Part shown: positions 27,626-38,000 of the stretch, in pieces
Position numbering within the stretch: the stretch's first letter is position 1
Layout: every line of letters starts with the position of its first letter
Assembly (NCBI GenBank): GCA_902537815.1
Contig: CACBCS010000005.1
Span: 1 to 64,000 of the forward strand
Length of the DNA: 64,000 bases
Origin: an uncultured Pseudohongiella sp.
Lineage (GTDB): Bacteria; Pseudomonadota; Gammaproteobacteria; Pseudomonadales; Pseudohongiellaceae
Direction of reading: 5' to 3'
Translations under genes and position numbers: made by a program
The notes under the pieces: generated by a model
Seen by the model: only the letters and a program-made list of their open reading frames with translations
Databases searched by the model: none
Told to the model about the DNA's origin: nothing

Positions 27626-28858
27626 ATGAATCAGGAGCGCGAGTTTGACATTGTGATTGCCGGCGGCGGCATGGTAGGCACCAGCCTGGCCAGACTTCTG
27701 GCTGACCTCGGCACGGGAGGCAGGCCGTGTCGGATTGCGCTGCTGGACCGGGTCGCGTTTGAACCAGACAAGACGTTATTCCACGCGCAACCGGAGCGCT
27801 ATGATCCCAGAGTCAGCGCACTGACGCAGGCCTCGAAAGCGCTGTTCAGCGAACTGGGAATCTGGCGCCATATTGCCGACATGCGGCAATGCCCCTATGA
27901 CAACATGCAGGTTTGGGATGCCGAGGGGACCGGTTCGATTCAGTTTCGGGCTCATGAAGTCCATCAATCCGACCTCGGTTCTATAGTCGAGAATTCGGTC
28001 ATCTCATCGGCCCTGCATCAGGGGCTGAGCGAACAGAGCAACCTGACCTACTTTGCGCCTTTCAATCTGACCTCCGTGAAGCGTGATGAATCGGATACCC
28101 TGCTAATCGGTTCAGAAGATGGCAGCGCCGTCCGGGCAAAGTTACTGGTTGCTGCGGACGGCGCAAATTCAAGAATTCGTCAGCTGGCGGGATTTGCGAC
28201 CCGTGAATGGGACTACGGACATGACGCCATCGTCACTACAGTGGAAACTGAAAGACCACACCGTGCAACTGCCTGGCAGCGTTTTATCCATACCGGACCG
28301 CTGGCATTCCTGCCGCTGGCGGGAGACGGGGAGCAGCGTCATTGTTCGATCGTCTGGTCGGTGGTGACCAACGAGGCCGAACGTTTGATGGGCCTGTCAG
28401 AGGCGCAATTTAACGACGCGCTAACGCATGCCTTTGAATCTAAACTGGGTGCCGTCAGGAGCTCTGATAAGCGCTTTCGGGTGCCCCTGCGGCAGCGTCA
28501 CGCAACGGAATATTTTCACGACGGAATTGTTCTGGTCGGCGATTCCGCCCATTCAATACATCCCCTTGCCGGCCAGGGCGTAAATCTGGGGTTTCTGGAT
28601 GTCATTGCCCTCAGCGAGGAGCTCCACGCAGGTCTCAATGCCGGTCGTCAGGTGAGCGATTCGCGCATTCTTGAGCGCTATCAGCGCCGGCGCAAGCCTC
28701 ATAACCTCCGGATGATGTGGGTGATGGAGGGGTTCAAACATCTGTTTGCCGGCCGCACGCCCGCCACGGTCTGGCTTCGCAATTTCGGATTGACTCAGGT
28801 CGACGGTGCTGGCCCGCTGAAAAATCTGATCGTGCGACACGCGATGGGCATGGAGTAA
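27626..28858 (+). CDS. ubiI: UbiH/UbiF/VisC-family hydroxylase, probably UbiI
   Basis: I start at the ATG at 27626, since the FAD motif (D-I-V-I-A-G-G-G-M-V-G-T-S) follows at once; upstream sequence in frame is antisense to the MaoC gene. The 410-residue product carries LVAADGANSRIR (DG motif) and GDSAHSIHPLAGQGVNLGFLD. It is a second ring hydroxylase of ubiquinone synthesis. By comparison with the E. coli order pepP-ubiH-ubiI it is probably UbiI, which works on C5, but UbiF-like activity cannot be excluded. Two unrelated minus-strand genes separate it from ubiH. Confidence 0.82.
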   Translation: MNQEREFDIVIAGGGMVGTSLARLLADLGTGGRPCRIALLDRVAFEPDKTLFHAQPERYDPRVSALTQASKALFSELGIWRHIADMRQCPYDNMQVWDAEGTGSIQFRAHEVHQSDLGSIVENSVISSALHQGLSEQSNLTYFAPFNLTSVKRDESDTLLIGSEDGSAVRAKLLVAADGANSRIRQLAGFATREWDYGHDAIVTTVETERPHRATAWQRFIHTGPLAFLPLAGDGEQRHCSIVWSVVTNEAERLMGLSEAQFNDALTHAFESKLGAVRSSDKRFRVPLRQRHATEYFHDGIVLVGDSAHSIHPLAGQGVNLGFLDVIALSEELHAGLNAGRQVSDSRILERYQRRRKPHNLRMMWVMEGFKHLFAGRTPATVWLRNFGLTQVDGAGPLKNLIVRHAMGME

Positions 28859-29002
28859 CTCACAGCGGACCAGTCAACCTGTGGCGGTGGGCCACAGTGG
28901 TCGCTGTATCCCATATCGCCCGGTGTGTTGAAGATGTTCCGGTTGCCAAACCAGACGGTATGTCTGACACCGGCCTCCTCTAAGTTCTGATTTCTGTTTC
29001 CA

Positions 29003-29422
29003 GTGTGCGCTTCTGGCCTGCTTTCAAAGGTTAGTGTCCAAATACTTCACAGGCCAGTAAAAGCGCGGCTTCTGCTCAGAACGCGATGTTTAGAAAAGCG
29101 AAAAAACCCTTATATTAGAATTTCTTATGAAGATTCCTTAAAGTCAGTCGATACAATTTCTGTGCAAATATCAACAGCAACTTTTGAGGGCGAATCGGGC
29201 AGTCTGGAGCAGTATAGGGATATGATTAAGGATAAGAACAGGACAGGGAGCTTCCCATTCAATCTGGATCTCAGCAATCTGGACACCGGGAGTATTACGA
29301 ACATACTCAATGACATCGAACAGCACCTTCCCCTGATGGAGAGTGAGGGAGACCTGTGCCAGCTGCTCAAGGTGAAAGCTTTTTTCGAGGATGAACTCAA
29401 GGTATCGCACAGACTGCACTGA
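29003..29422 (+). CDS. Hypothetical protein, start uncertain
   Basis: An open frame up to 139 residues ends at 29422. The last 95 residues look like a real soluble protein (S-G-S-L-E-Q-Y-R-D-M-I-K-D-K; then DLSNLDTGSITNILNDIEQ), while the first 30 look like chance coding. No ATG precedes residue 74; GTG codons at 29003 and 29162 are the candidates, neither with a clear ribosome site. I recognise no family. It may be a decayed 5' end or a gene with an unusual start. Confidence 0.4.
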   Translation: MCASGLLSKVSVQILHRPVKARLLLRTRCLEKRKNPYIRISYEDSLKSVDTISVQISTATFEGESGSLEQYRDMIKDKNRTGSFPFNLDLSNLDTGSITNILNDIEQHLPLMESEGDLCQLLKVKAFFEDELKVSHRLH

Positions 29423-29813
29423 CAGGCCGCTTTACCCGCGGGCTCCGCGAGATGCTGTTGCGCAGGCGGAGTGCTGACGCACCAGGCCTTATTCCATAGG
29501 TAAAGTCCGACGCCTTGTCGGTGTCTGCTTTCTACCAGTGACTCAGTCAATCAAAGTTGGTCAAAGTTGATCAAAACGTTGGTCGAAATCCGGTCACGCC
29601 GGCCACCGGACCGCCTGCATTCCGGTTTTAATTATTCCGATGATAAGTGCCATATGCCTTTTCATGTCACCGGCCTTAACGGCCTGAGGCCGCTGGGCGG
29701 GCGGGAAGGGTTCAGCATCAGGTTCTCTTAATTCAGCGTCGGCACTGCCCGGGCCCGATGTAGCGCTCTTGCTGTGCTAGAATCTGTCTGGCGTTTAGGC
29801 GCGTAAATCACGG
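29423..29813. other. Interval before the ABC transporter gene
   Basis: No gene is visible in these 390 bp. There is a short tandem repeat at 29551-29580. TAGAAT at 29778-29783 could be a -10 box for the ABC transporter gene, but no good -35 box accompanies it. Confidence 0.4.
29551..29580. repeat. Short tandem repeat, about three 10-bp units
   Basis: TCAAAGTTGG, TCAAAGTTGA and TCAAAACGTT stand head to tail, with a looser TTGGTCGAAA continuing. They lie in the gene-free stretch ahead of the ABC exporter gene. Possibly a binding site array; possibly slippage. Confidence 0.5.
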
Positions 29814-31751
29814 TTGGTGCAACAGAATTTTCTGACGATAGACCGTTTCACGAGTTCCAAAAACCTCAACCTGTTCGAAAGCATTTTGGCAAGCACTCAG
29901 TCAACGACTCCTACCGTGCCGGATAAGCGAAACGCCGAACCGAATTCGGTGCGCAAGTTTCTGTCTGTATTTCAATACAGTCAGCTGGCGATGAAAATCG
30001 TGTGGAATACCAGCGCGCCGCTGACGCTGGCGATGGCTGCAGGTACCCTGCTGTCCGGCGTTTTGCCGGCGATGATTGCCTCGGTCGGAGGCATGTTTGT
30101 GGACGCCGTGTCGCAGGCAATCCAGTCGACCGGTGATGCAGCCGATCTCGCTCGCAGGCAGGTGCTGTTTTACGTGTTGCTGGAAGCAGGCCTCGTCATC
30201 ATCATGACCGGTGCGCAAAGACTGAACTCGGTCTGCCAGTCCATATTGAGAGTTCTCCTGGGCAACAGAATTAATGTGATGATTCTGGAAAAAGCCCTGA
30301 CTCTCGAACTGGCCCACTTTGAAGACGCTGAGTATTACGACAAACTGGTCCGGGCCCGACGGGAGGCCTCGAGCAGGCCGCTCAGTCTGGTCGTTAAAAC
30401 ATTCGATCTGATCCGAGACAGCATTGCCCTGCTGACCATTGGTATCTGGCTGTTTCAATTCTCGCCTTACGCAGTTTTGTTGCTCGGATTTGCCGGGATT
30501 CCCGCTTTTATCGCGGAGGCCAAATTTTCCGGAGAGGCATTTCGTATCCACCGTCGACGGTCTGCTGAAAGGCGCATGCAGATTTACCTGGAAATGGTGC
30601 TGACCCGTGAAGACGGTGTCAAAGAGGTCAAACTGTTGCAGCTGGGTCGTCTGTTTCTCAAGCGCTATGTTGATATTTTTCTGAACATCTACAAAGAAGA
30701 CCGAAATCTGGTTCTCAGACGCGGCGTCTGGGGGTACCTGTTGGGCTTACTGGCCAGTGGTGCGTTTTACTTTGCTTACGGTTGGGTTGGCTTTGCCGCG
30801 ATCGCTGGCTTCATCACTATTGGACAGATGACCATGTACGTCGCCCAGTTCCGACTCGGCCAGAATGCAGTAACCAGCAGCCTGACTTCAGTCAACGGGA
30901 TGTATGAAGACAATTTATATCTGTCCAATCTGACTGAGTATCTCGACCATAAGGTGCCCGAAACATCCGGTGACCAGCTGGCAGGGCCGGACCCTTCTGA
31001 CGGCATTCGTTTCAACAATGTCAGCTTCTGCTATCCGGGCAGTAATACCCCCGCGCTCTCCCGGATCAATCTCCACATCAAGCCAGGAGAAAGTCTCGCG
31101 ATTGTGGGTGAAAACGGCAGTGGCAAAACGACGTTGATTAAATTGCTGACCAGGCTCTACCAGCCGACAGAGGGTGAAATTCTGCTTGAGGGATTGGCGC
31201 TCAACGCATGGGATATTGATGCGCTGCGCAGAAAAATCGGCGTTATATTTCAGGACTTCGCGCGGTATCAGCTGATGGTTGGTGAGAACATCGGGATTGG
31301 CGACGTTGATCAACTCGATCAGGGCTCACTGATTGAAGACGCTGCAGAAAAAGGAATGGCCAATGGGTTCATCAAGGATCTGCCTGAAGGATATCAAACG
31401 CAACTGGGAACCTGGTTTAAGAACGGAAAGGAACTCAGCGGTGGCCAGTGGCAAAAGGTTGCGCTGTCGCGAGCATTCATGCGCAGCAAGGCTGACGTGC
31501 TGATTCTGGACGAGCCCACAGCGGCAATTGACGCGAGGGCGGAGGCGGAAATTTTCTCACACTTTCGCGACCTGACTTTGAATAAAATCTCCATCATCAT
31601 ATCTCACCGATTTTCTACTGTGCGCATGGCTGATCATATTATTGTTCTTGAGAAAGCCAGCATTCAGGAAGAGGGTAGCCATGAATCGTTACTGGCGAGT
31701 GATGGTCAATATGCCATGCTGTTCAAGCTTCAGGCTCAGGGCTACCAGTAG
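29814..31751 (+). CDS. ABC exporter half-transporter (permease-ATPase fusion)
   Basis: Up to 645 residues from TTG/GTG codons at 29814/29817; the first ATG is residue 60 (29991), just before the first membrane helix, so the start is open. The N-terminal half has about six hydrophobic segments. The ATPase half has Walker A G-E-N-G-S-G-K-T-T (near residue 435), the Q-loop F-Q-D-F, the signature L-S-G-G-Q-W-Q-K, Walker B VLILDEPTAAID and the switch His in ISHRFST. Such proteins dimerise and export lipids, peptides or drugs. The GVIFQDFARYQLMVGENIG region is like that of bacteriocin/peptide exporters. Substrate unknown. A LysE-type exporter gene follows within 30 bp. Confidence 0.88.
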   Translation: MVQQNFLTIDRFTSSKNLNLFESILASTQSTTPTVPDKRNAEPNSVRKFLSVFQYSQLAMKIVWNTSAPLTLAMAAGTLLSGVLPAMIASVGGMFVDAVSQAIQSTGDAADLARRQVLFYVLLEAGLVIIMTGAQRLNSVCQSILRVLLGNRINVMILEKALTLELAHFEDAEYYDKLVRARREASSRPLSLVVKTFDLIRDSIALLTIGIWLFQFSPYAVLLLGFAGIPAFIAEAKFSGEAFRIHRRRSAERRMQIYLEMVLTREDGVKEVKLLQLGRLFLKRYVDIFLNIYKEDRNLVLRRGVWGYLLGLLASGAFYFAYGWVGFAAIAGFITIGQMTMYVAQFRLGQNAVTSSLTSVNGMYEDNLYLSNLTEYLDHKVPETSGDQLAGPDPSDGIRFNNVSFCYPGSNTPALSRINLHIKPGESLAIVGENGSGKTTLIKLLTRLYQPTEGEILLEGLALNAWDIDALRRKIGVIFQDFARYQLMVGENIGIGDVDQLDQGSLIEDAAEKGMANGFIKDLPEGYQTQLGTWFKNGKELSGGQWQKVALSRAFMRSKADVLILDEPTAAIDARAEAEIFSHFRDLTLNKISIIISHRFSTVRMADHIIVLEKASIQEEGSHESLLASDGQYAMLFKLQAQGYQ

Positions 31752-31779
31752 CCGGCCCCAGCGGATCGTATAGGCTCTG

Positions 31780-32400
31780 TTGGAACCCTTGATCACCTGT
31801 TTTCTTATCGGAGTGTTCGCCTCCTTCCTTGGCACGCTGCCGCTTGGTCCGCACAATCTGGCGGTGATCAAAACGCCGGTCGATCAACACGCCAGAGCGG
31901 GTCTCGAATTCGCGATTGCGGCTTCCCTGATAGAAATCTTGCAGGCAGTCCTTGCGCTCTGGTTCAGGGCGTTCATCAGCAGTTCCTGGCAAGCCAATCC
32001 CGCTTTTGAGATGCTACTTGCTTCGGTGTTCATACTGCTGGGCGCAGCTTTCTGGCTGCGACGGCCGGCAATTCCAACAGAATCAGGCAACGCTTCGAGA
32101 GGATCGCCGGTTGCCGGGGGATTGCTGATTGCGCTGCTGAACCCCCAGGCAGTGCCCTACTGGATTCTTGCTACGTCCGTGATTTCTCAAACGCTGGGGG
32201 ATCAATTCCTTGACAGCGCTCTGGTCATGTTCCTGAGCGGTGTGGCGCTTTGCAAGTTTGCCGCACTGTGTGGATTTGTCATGGCAAGTCACTTGCTCAA
32301 AGCGCGCCTGCAACAAAGCGGGGTGGCCATCAATCGTCTGGTCGGGATCGTATTGCTGGCCATTGGCATACTCCAGTGGATCAGACTCACCTCGCTCTGA
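31780..32400 (+). CDS. LysE/RhtB-family amino-acid exporter
   Basis: The 206-residue membrane protein starts at a TTG, since no ATG is near. The opening helix with G-T-L-P-L-G-P-H-N-L-A-V-I matches the LysE-family motif (usually G-x-x-P-G-P), and the second conserved point is L-N-P-Q-A-V-P-Y-W. About six hydrophobic segments are seen, the family's usual number. LysE-type proteins export basic or neutral amino acids and limit their build-up, which would suit a cell that takes up peptides. The normal second Pro of the motif is replaced by Leu. The gene closely follows the ABC exporter. Confidence 0.78.
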   Translation: MEPLITCFLIGVFASFLGTLPLGPHNLAVIKTPVDQHARAGLEFAIAASLIEILQAVLALWFRAFISSSWQANPAFEMLLASVFILLGAAFWLRRPAIPTESGNASRGSPVAGGLLIALLNPQAVPYWILATSVISQTLGDQFLDSALVMFLSGVALCKFAALCGFVMASHLLKARLQQSGVAINRLVGIVLLAIGILQWIRLTSL

Positions 32401-32483
32401 TTCAGGGCTTTCTTGTACTTCTCTGGGTAAGTCCGCTAGATTAGCGGCTCAAGAAGCATCGTCTCAGGCTGGTCAGAGGAGAT

Positions 32484-32867
32484 ATGCCAGACAATTTGCA
32501 GCCCCGGAACAGGCCTGATCCCGATCTCATTTCGCCGCGGATTCTTTCGCATCAGGCGGCAGCGGCAAAAGCCTTACGTCGCGCGCGTTCGCGGATGATG
32601 GTCTGTTTCTGGACCCTTCCACTCTATATGCTGGCAATCTGGATGCTTCTCACCAATCGGCGGGAGACTGACGCGATCATGTTCGTTTATATGGGCGTGT
32701 GGGCGGGGTTTGCTCTGGATATGGCGCGGCGGCGCTGCCCCCTGTGTAAAAAGCAATTCTATGTAAAGCATGTATTGATGAATCTTCGAGCGAGGCGCTG
32801 TGTACACTGCGGCTTCGACTCACACAGTGTGGCCGAGGCAGCGGGCAAGGACGGCGTTACGCAGTAG
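32484..32867 (+). CDS. Small membrane protein with zinc-ribbon-like Cys pairs
   Basis: The 127-residue product has a polar head of about 37 residues, two hydrophobic segments (MMVCFWTLPLYMLAIWMLL and AIMFVYMGVWAGFALDM), and a cytoplasmic-looking tail with two C-x-x-C pairs (CPLC and CVHC) 26 residues apart that could bind zinc. AGAGGAG lies just before the ATG. I recognise no family. It ends within the last bases of the convergent transporter remnant. Confidence 0.6.
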   Translation: MPDNLQPRNRPDPDLISPRILSHQAAAAKALRRARSRMMVCFWTLPLYMLAIWMLLTNRRETDAIMFVYMGVWAGFALDMARRRCPLCKKQFYVKHVLMNLRARRCVHCGFDSHSVAEAAGKDGVTQ

Positions 32868-33458
32868 CGGTGAACAGTCTCCACAATTCCCTGACGCGTG
32901 GAGGCTGACCGGTTCGCAAGACACCCAGCCGGAAAATTTTGCCGGACAGCCAAAGCGTCAGGACAATACTCACGAGCAGCAAGGCCGCTGTGCCCACCAC
33001 ATCCACTGCGGGCGGGTTTGCTGCAGCGCGATTCATCATCAGATATGGCGTGAAGAGTGGAAACCAAGAAAGGGCTCTGACCAGGCCGTTATTCGGGTCT
33101 ATGACAACGAAGGCCATCATCGCCAGGGGCACGATTTGAATCACGATCATTGGAGTCATCATGGCCTGGGCTTCTTTTAAAGTGTTGCACAGACTGCCAA
33201 CCGCAAGAAAAAGCCCGGAGTAAAGCGCATAGCCCGAGAAGCAATAGTACAAGAACCATGGAATCAGATCGGAGCCTAGGATGACTTCCAGCACTTCACC
33301 GATCAGATCAGTCTGAGCACTGTCGTACATCACAATAAACACGAAGAATGACAGCAACCATGTGCCGATCGGGATGCTGAGACTGATATTGTCTATGGCT
33401 TTGAAATCACCATAGTTTTTACCACTCGGCCAAGATCCAGAACAGATTCAGTTATCAG
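32857..33458 (-). pseudogene. natA-natB-type ABC transporter remnant (internal deletion)
   Basis: The last 166 codons (33357-32857) encode the C-terminal half of an ABC-2/NatB-type permease: four to five hydrophobic helices and the family-like end L-R-T-G-Q-P-P-R. Upstream in the same frame, without a start codon, the sequence reads KNYGDFKAIDNISLSIP, which is the N-terminus of an ABC ATPase. The ATPase body with Walker motifs and the permease's N-terminal half are gone, so a deletion fused the 5' end of a natA-like gene to the 3' end of natB. Just before this the neighbouring frame reads V-L-D-L-G-R-V-V-K, which suggests a further one-base loss in an A run, and a former start now reads CTG (33458). 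Confidence 0.72.
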
Positions 33459-33539
33459 GGTGAACCGCAGAGATAAGCAAGGGGTCAGAAACCGAGTATC
33501 TCAGATTTGCTGCGGTACAGAAACCCGACAGGTTGACAG

Positions 33540-33568
33540 TGCGGGCAGGTGCATCTGACCTGCCCGCA
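33540..33568 (-). terminator. Hairpin after gltD
   Basis: TGCGGGCAGGT (33540-33550) and ACCTGCCCGCA (33558-33568) form an 11-bp GC-rich stem with a 7-nt loop, 8 bp beyond the gltD stop. There is no clear T tract, so termination or transcript protection are both possible. Confidence 0.5.
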
Positions 33569-33575
33569 TATATCC

Positions 33576-35012
33576 CTATGCGTTCAGAAAACCGTCGATT
33601 TGCTGCGCAACCTTTCGGCCTTCATCGATGGCGCGCACTACCAGTGATTGACCGCGGCGACAGTCGCCGGCGGCAAAGACCTTCGGATGCGTTGTCTGAA
33701 ACTCGCCGCTTTCAGTCTTGTAGTTGGAGCGCGGGTCCAGCTCGAGCCCCAGCGCGTCGCTGATGTAGGGCTCAGGCCCGAGAAAGCCCATGGACAACAA
33801 GACAAGATCGGCGGGCCAGAATTTTTCGGTATCCGGGACCTCCTGAAAATTCTGGTCGACCTCAACAGTGTTAATGCCCAGCAGTTTGCCGTTTTCGTCA
33901 CGCACGAATGCCTTGCCGGAAACGGAGTAGACCCGGGGGTCACTGCCGTATTTTGCGGCCGCTTCTTCATGGCCGTAATCAACCCTGAAAACCAGCGGCC
34001 AGGTTGGCCACGGGTTGGTGTCGGAACGGTCTTCGGGTGGTCTTGGCATGATCTCAAAGTTAACCAGCGAGGCGCAGCCGTGACGCAGAGATGTGCCTAT
34101 GCAGTCTGTTCCGGTATCTCCACCGCCAATGACGATCACGTTTTTGTCTTTGGCACTGATGTATTTTTCGTCCTGCAGCTCAGAATCAAGCAGGCTTTTG
34201 GTATTCTGCAGCAGGAATTCCATCGCGAAGTGCACACCATCTCCCTCGCGATTATCGATCTGCAGATCTCGCGGGGTTGTGGCGCCGGTGGCAAGCAGCA
34301 ACGCATCGTTGTCGTCAAGCAGTTGCTCGAGACTGACACCGTTGTCGCTGGATCCGCCGACGTCCGCGTTAACGACAAAATGGATGCCTTCTTCACGCAG
34401 CAGATCAACTCGCCGGTCAACGACTGATTTTTCCAGCTTCATGTTGGGTATTCCGTACATCAACAGCCCACCGATACGGTCGTCCCGCTCATAGACAGTC
34501 ACTTCATGGCCTGCCTGATTCAGTTGGGCAGCGGCAGCCAGCCCAGCAGGACCAGAGCCCACGACAGCGACCGTCTTGCCGCTGCGGCTGCTAGGTGGAC
34601 TGGCTTTAACCCAGCCCTCCTCAAAGCCTTTGTCGGCGATAGCGCATTCGATGTTCTTGATAGTGACCGGCGGTTCATGGATGCCCAGTACGCAGGCACC
34701 TTCACAGGGCGCAGGACAGACCCGACCGGTAAACTCCGGGAAGTTGTTTGTTTTGTGCAGTCGATCTAGTGCTTCCTTCCAGCGATTGTTGTAAACCAGA
34801 TCGTTCCACTCAGGGATCAGATTGTAGACAGGACATCCATCACCGGATTGACAGAACGGTACTCCGCAGTCCATGCAGCGGGCGCCCTGAGTGGTCAAAT
34901 GCTCTACCCGATGGTCGGTGTAGATTTCCTTGAAATCTAACTGCCTGTCCATCGCATCGCGATACGGCGCGGTTTCTCGTTCAAATTCCTTAAATCCGGT
35001 TGGCTTGCCCAT
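33576..35012 (-). CDS. gltD: Glutamate synthase small subunit
   Basis: The 478-residue product has the N-terminal 4Fe-4S domain with Cys46, Cys49, Cys54 and Cys60 ([15 protein letters not shown]) and a second cysteine set in CPAPCEGAC. Next come the FAD site [12 protein letters not shown], the [15 protein letters not shown] segment, the NADPH site [10 protein letters not shown] and a final [13 protein letters not shown]. It passes electrons from NADPH to GltB. It lies 63 bp downstream of gltB in the same direction and a hairpin follows it. Confidence 0.96.
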   Translation of the reverse strand: MGKPTGFKEFERETAPYRDAMDRQLDFKEIYTDHRVEHLTTQGARCMDCGVPFCQSGDGCPVYNLIPEWNDLVYNNRWKEALDRLHKTNNFPEFTGRVCPAPCEGACVLGIHEPPVTIKNIECAIADKGFEEGWVKASPPSSRSGKTVAVVGSGPAGLAAAAQLNQAGHEVTVYERDDRIGGLLMYGIPNMKLEKSVVDRRVDLLREEGIHFVVNADVGGSSDNGVSLEQLLDDNDALLLATGATTPRDLQIDNREGDGVHFAMEFLLQNTKSLLDSELQDEKYISAKDKNVIVIGGGDTGTDCIGTSLRHGCASLVNFEIMPRPPEDRSDTNPWPTWPLVFRVDYGHEEAAAKYGSDPRVYSVSGKAFVRDENGKLLGINTVEVDQNFQEVPDTEKFWPADLVLLSMGFLGPEPYISDALGLELDPRSNYKTESGEFQTTHPKVFAAGDCRRGQSLVVRAIDEGRKVAQQIDGFLNA

Positions 35013-35075
35013 GTAGTGCTGTGCTTCCTAAGTCGTGCGCTTCTGTTATTTGCCTGTCTGCAGCCGAGTTCTTGC

Positions 35076-38000
35076 TTACGCGGCCGTTGCCGCCCGTTCT
35101 GCCAATACGCGCTTGTAGTCGGTCGGCATAACTTTGACGAATTTATGCAGGCTGTCTTCCCAGTTTTCCAGCACGGCCCGCGCCACGCTGGAGTCAGTGT
35201 AATTCGCGTGATTTTCAATCAACCTCTTCAGTTCGAGGATGTCACTGGCGGCAGATAGGGTTTCCAGTTCAAAGGTTTCAGAGTTACACAATTTGCTGAA
35301 CTCTCCTTCCGGATCCCAGACGTAGGCGATACCGCCGCTCATGCCGGCGCCGAAATTGCGACCAGTCTGACCAAGAACCACGACGCAGCCACCGGTCATG
35401 TATTCACAGCCGTGGTCGCCAATGCCTTCGACAACCGCACTGGCACCGGAGTTGCGCACGGCGAATCGCTCCGCCGCTATGCCCCGGATATACGCTTCAC
35501 CACCGGTTGCGCCATACAGAATGACATTGCCCGCAATAATGTTTTCTTCCGCTTTAAAGGTGCTTTCTACCGGTGGATACAGGATGATCTTGCCGCCGGA
35601 CAACCCTTTACCGAGGTAGTCATTGGCATCACCTTCTACGGTAAGCGTGATGCCTTTCGCCAGCCATGCCCCCAGGCTCTGCCCGGCTGAACCCTTCAGC
35701 TTGATGTTAATGGTGTCATCCGGCAGCATGTCGGCGCCGAAGCGTTTGCAGACTTCATTGGACAGCATGGTACCGACCACTCGGTTAATGTTGATCACCT
35801 CATTTTCAATGTGAACGGTTTCCCCTTTCTCCAGTGCGGGTCTGGCGCGGCGAATCAGCTCGTTATCCAGTGCCTTCTCCAGACCATGATCTTGCGCCTG
35901 CGTGCGATATAATTCGGTGTTTTCAAAAATCACCTTGGCCGGCTCAAGAATCCGGCTGAGATCGAGACCGCTGGCTTTCCAGTGATCGATCGCGGCATCG
36001 GCATCAAGCAGGTCGACGCGGCCGATCATTTCGTTGACGGTCCGCAGGCCCAGCTCTGCCATGATTGATCGCAACTCCTCAGCAACCATGAACAGATAGT
36101 TCACGACATGCTCAGGTTCACCTTTGAATTTTTTCCGAAGTTCCGGATCCTGAGTCGCAATTCCGACCGGGCAGGTATTGAGATGGCATTTACGCATCAT
36201 GATGCAGCCGAGGGTAATCAGCGGTGCGGTAGAAAAGCCATACTCCTCCGCGCCGAGCAGGGTCGCGATGGCGATATCGCGGCCCGTTTTTAACTGGCCG
36301 TCTGTTTGTAGCGTGACCCGGGATCGCAGGTTATTCATCACCAGCGTCTGATGGGTCTCTGCCACGCCCAATTCCCAGGGCAGGCCTGCATGTTTGATGG
36401 AAGTCAGAGGCGATGCGCCGGTGCCGCCATCGTGGCCGGCAATCACGAGATGATCAGTCTTGGCCTTAGTGACTCCCGCGGCAATCGTGCCCACACCGAT
36501 TTCCGATACCAGTTTGACGCTGATGCGTGCCTCGCGGTTTGCGTTCTTTAGGTCGTGAATTAGCTGCGCGATATCCTCAATCGAATAGATATCGTGATGA
36601 GGAGGCGGGCTGATCAGACCCACGCCCGGGGTCGAGTGTCGGATTCGGGCGATTTGTTCGTCCACCTTGCCGCCCGGCAGCTCGCCTCCTTCGCCCGGTT
36701 TGGCGCCCTGAGCGATCTTGATCTGAAGCTCATCTGCATTAGTCAGATACCATGCCGTGACTCCGAACCGCCCGGAAGCGACCTGTTTGATGGCCGAGCG
36801 CTTCGAATCGCCGTTGGCCATCGGCGTGAAGCGTTCAGGATCTTCTCCGCCTTCTCCGGTATTGGATTTGCCGCCCAGGCGATTCATCGCCACAGCCAGA
36901 GACTCGTGGCTTTCCTGAGAGATCGATCCGAAACTCATCGCACCGGTGGCAAAGCGCTTGACGATCTCACTGGCAGGTTCGACTTCTTCCAGCGGAATCG
37001 TTTCACACTGTTCAGTGCGTAATTTCATCAAGCCACGTAGCGTACACTGACGGGTTGCCTGTTCATTCACGTGCCGCGCAAATTCCGCGTAGGCGTCTGC
37101 GCTGTTGTTTCTGGCGGCCAGTTGCAGGTTGAATATCGTATTGGGATTCCACATGTGCGCATCGCCGCCGGTGCGCCAGTGAAAATCGCCGGGATTGTTC
37201 AGAACCGGAATGCGCTCGGAGTCCTTTTCGGGATAGCCAATCGCATGTCGCCGCCGACTTTCTTCTGACAGGACGCTGAAGTTGACGCCCTGTACCCGGC
37301 TGGCGGTGCCGGCAAAGCACTTCGCAATGATTTCATCTGCCAAGCCGACGGCCTCGAAGATCTGAGCTCCCTTATAGGAATGCAGGGTGGATATGCCCAT
37401 CTTCGCCATCACCTTCATCATCCCCTTGGCCGCTCCTTTTTTGTAAGCGGCGACGAGGCTGTCTTCGGTGGAGTATTTATCGCCAAGCAGGCCTTCTTTA
37501 TTTGCCTGCCAGAGCGCTTCAAAAGCCAGATAAGGATTGACAGCGTCGGCACCGTATCCGGCCAGCAGACAGTGATGATGGACTTCTCTGGCTTCACCGG
37601 TTTCGACCACAATGCCGATCTGGCTTCGCAGTTCATTGTTAAGCAGATGTTGATGGACAGCGCCGGTGGCAATCAGCGCACTCAGCGGAATCCGGGATTG
37701 TGAGATGTTGCGATCTGACAGGATGATAAAGGCATAGCCGTCTTCGATTGCCTGTGACGCTTCGCGGCAAATTCGCTCCACGGCCTCCATGAAACCGTCA
37801 GGCTGGTTGGCAGCAAACGTGATGTCAATGACGCAGGAGCGAAGTCCTTTGTGGTCCATCTGGCTGAGATCGGTCAGCTGCTGGTTAGAGAGAACGGGAT
37901 GCTCAAGGCTCAGTCTGCGCACCTGCTCCGGGGTCGTTTCGAGAAGGTTGCCCTCGGGGCCGATGAAACAGCGCAAGGACATGACCACCTCTTCGCGTAT

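Noticed and set aside
33648-34427. 259-codon plus-strand open frame
   Set aside because: Antisense to gltD, which is clearly real.
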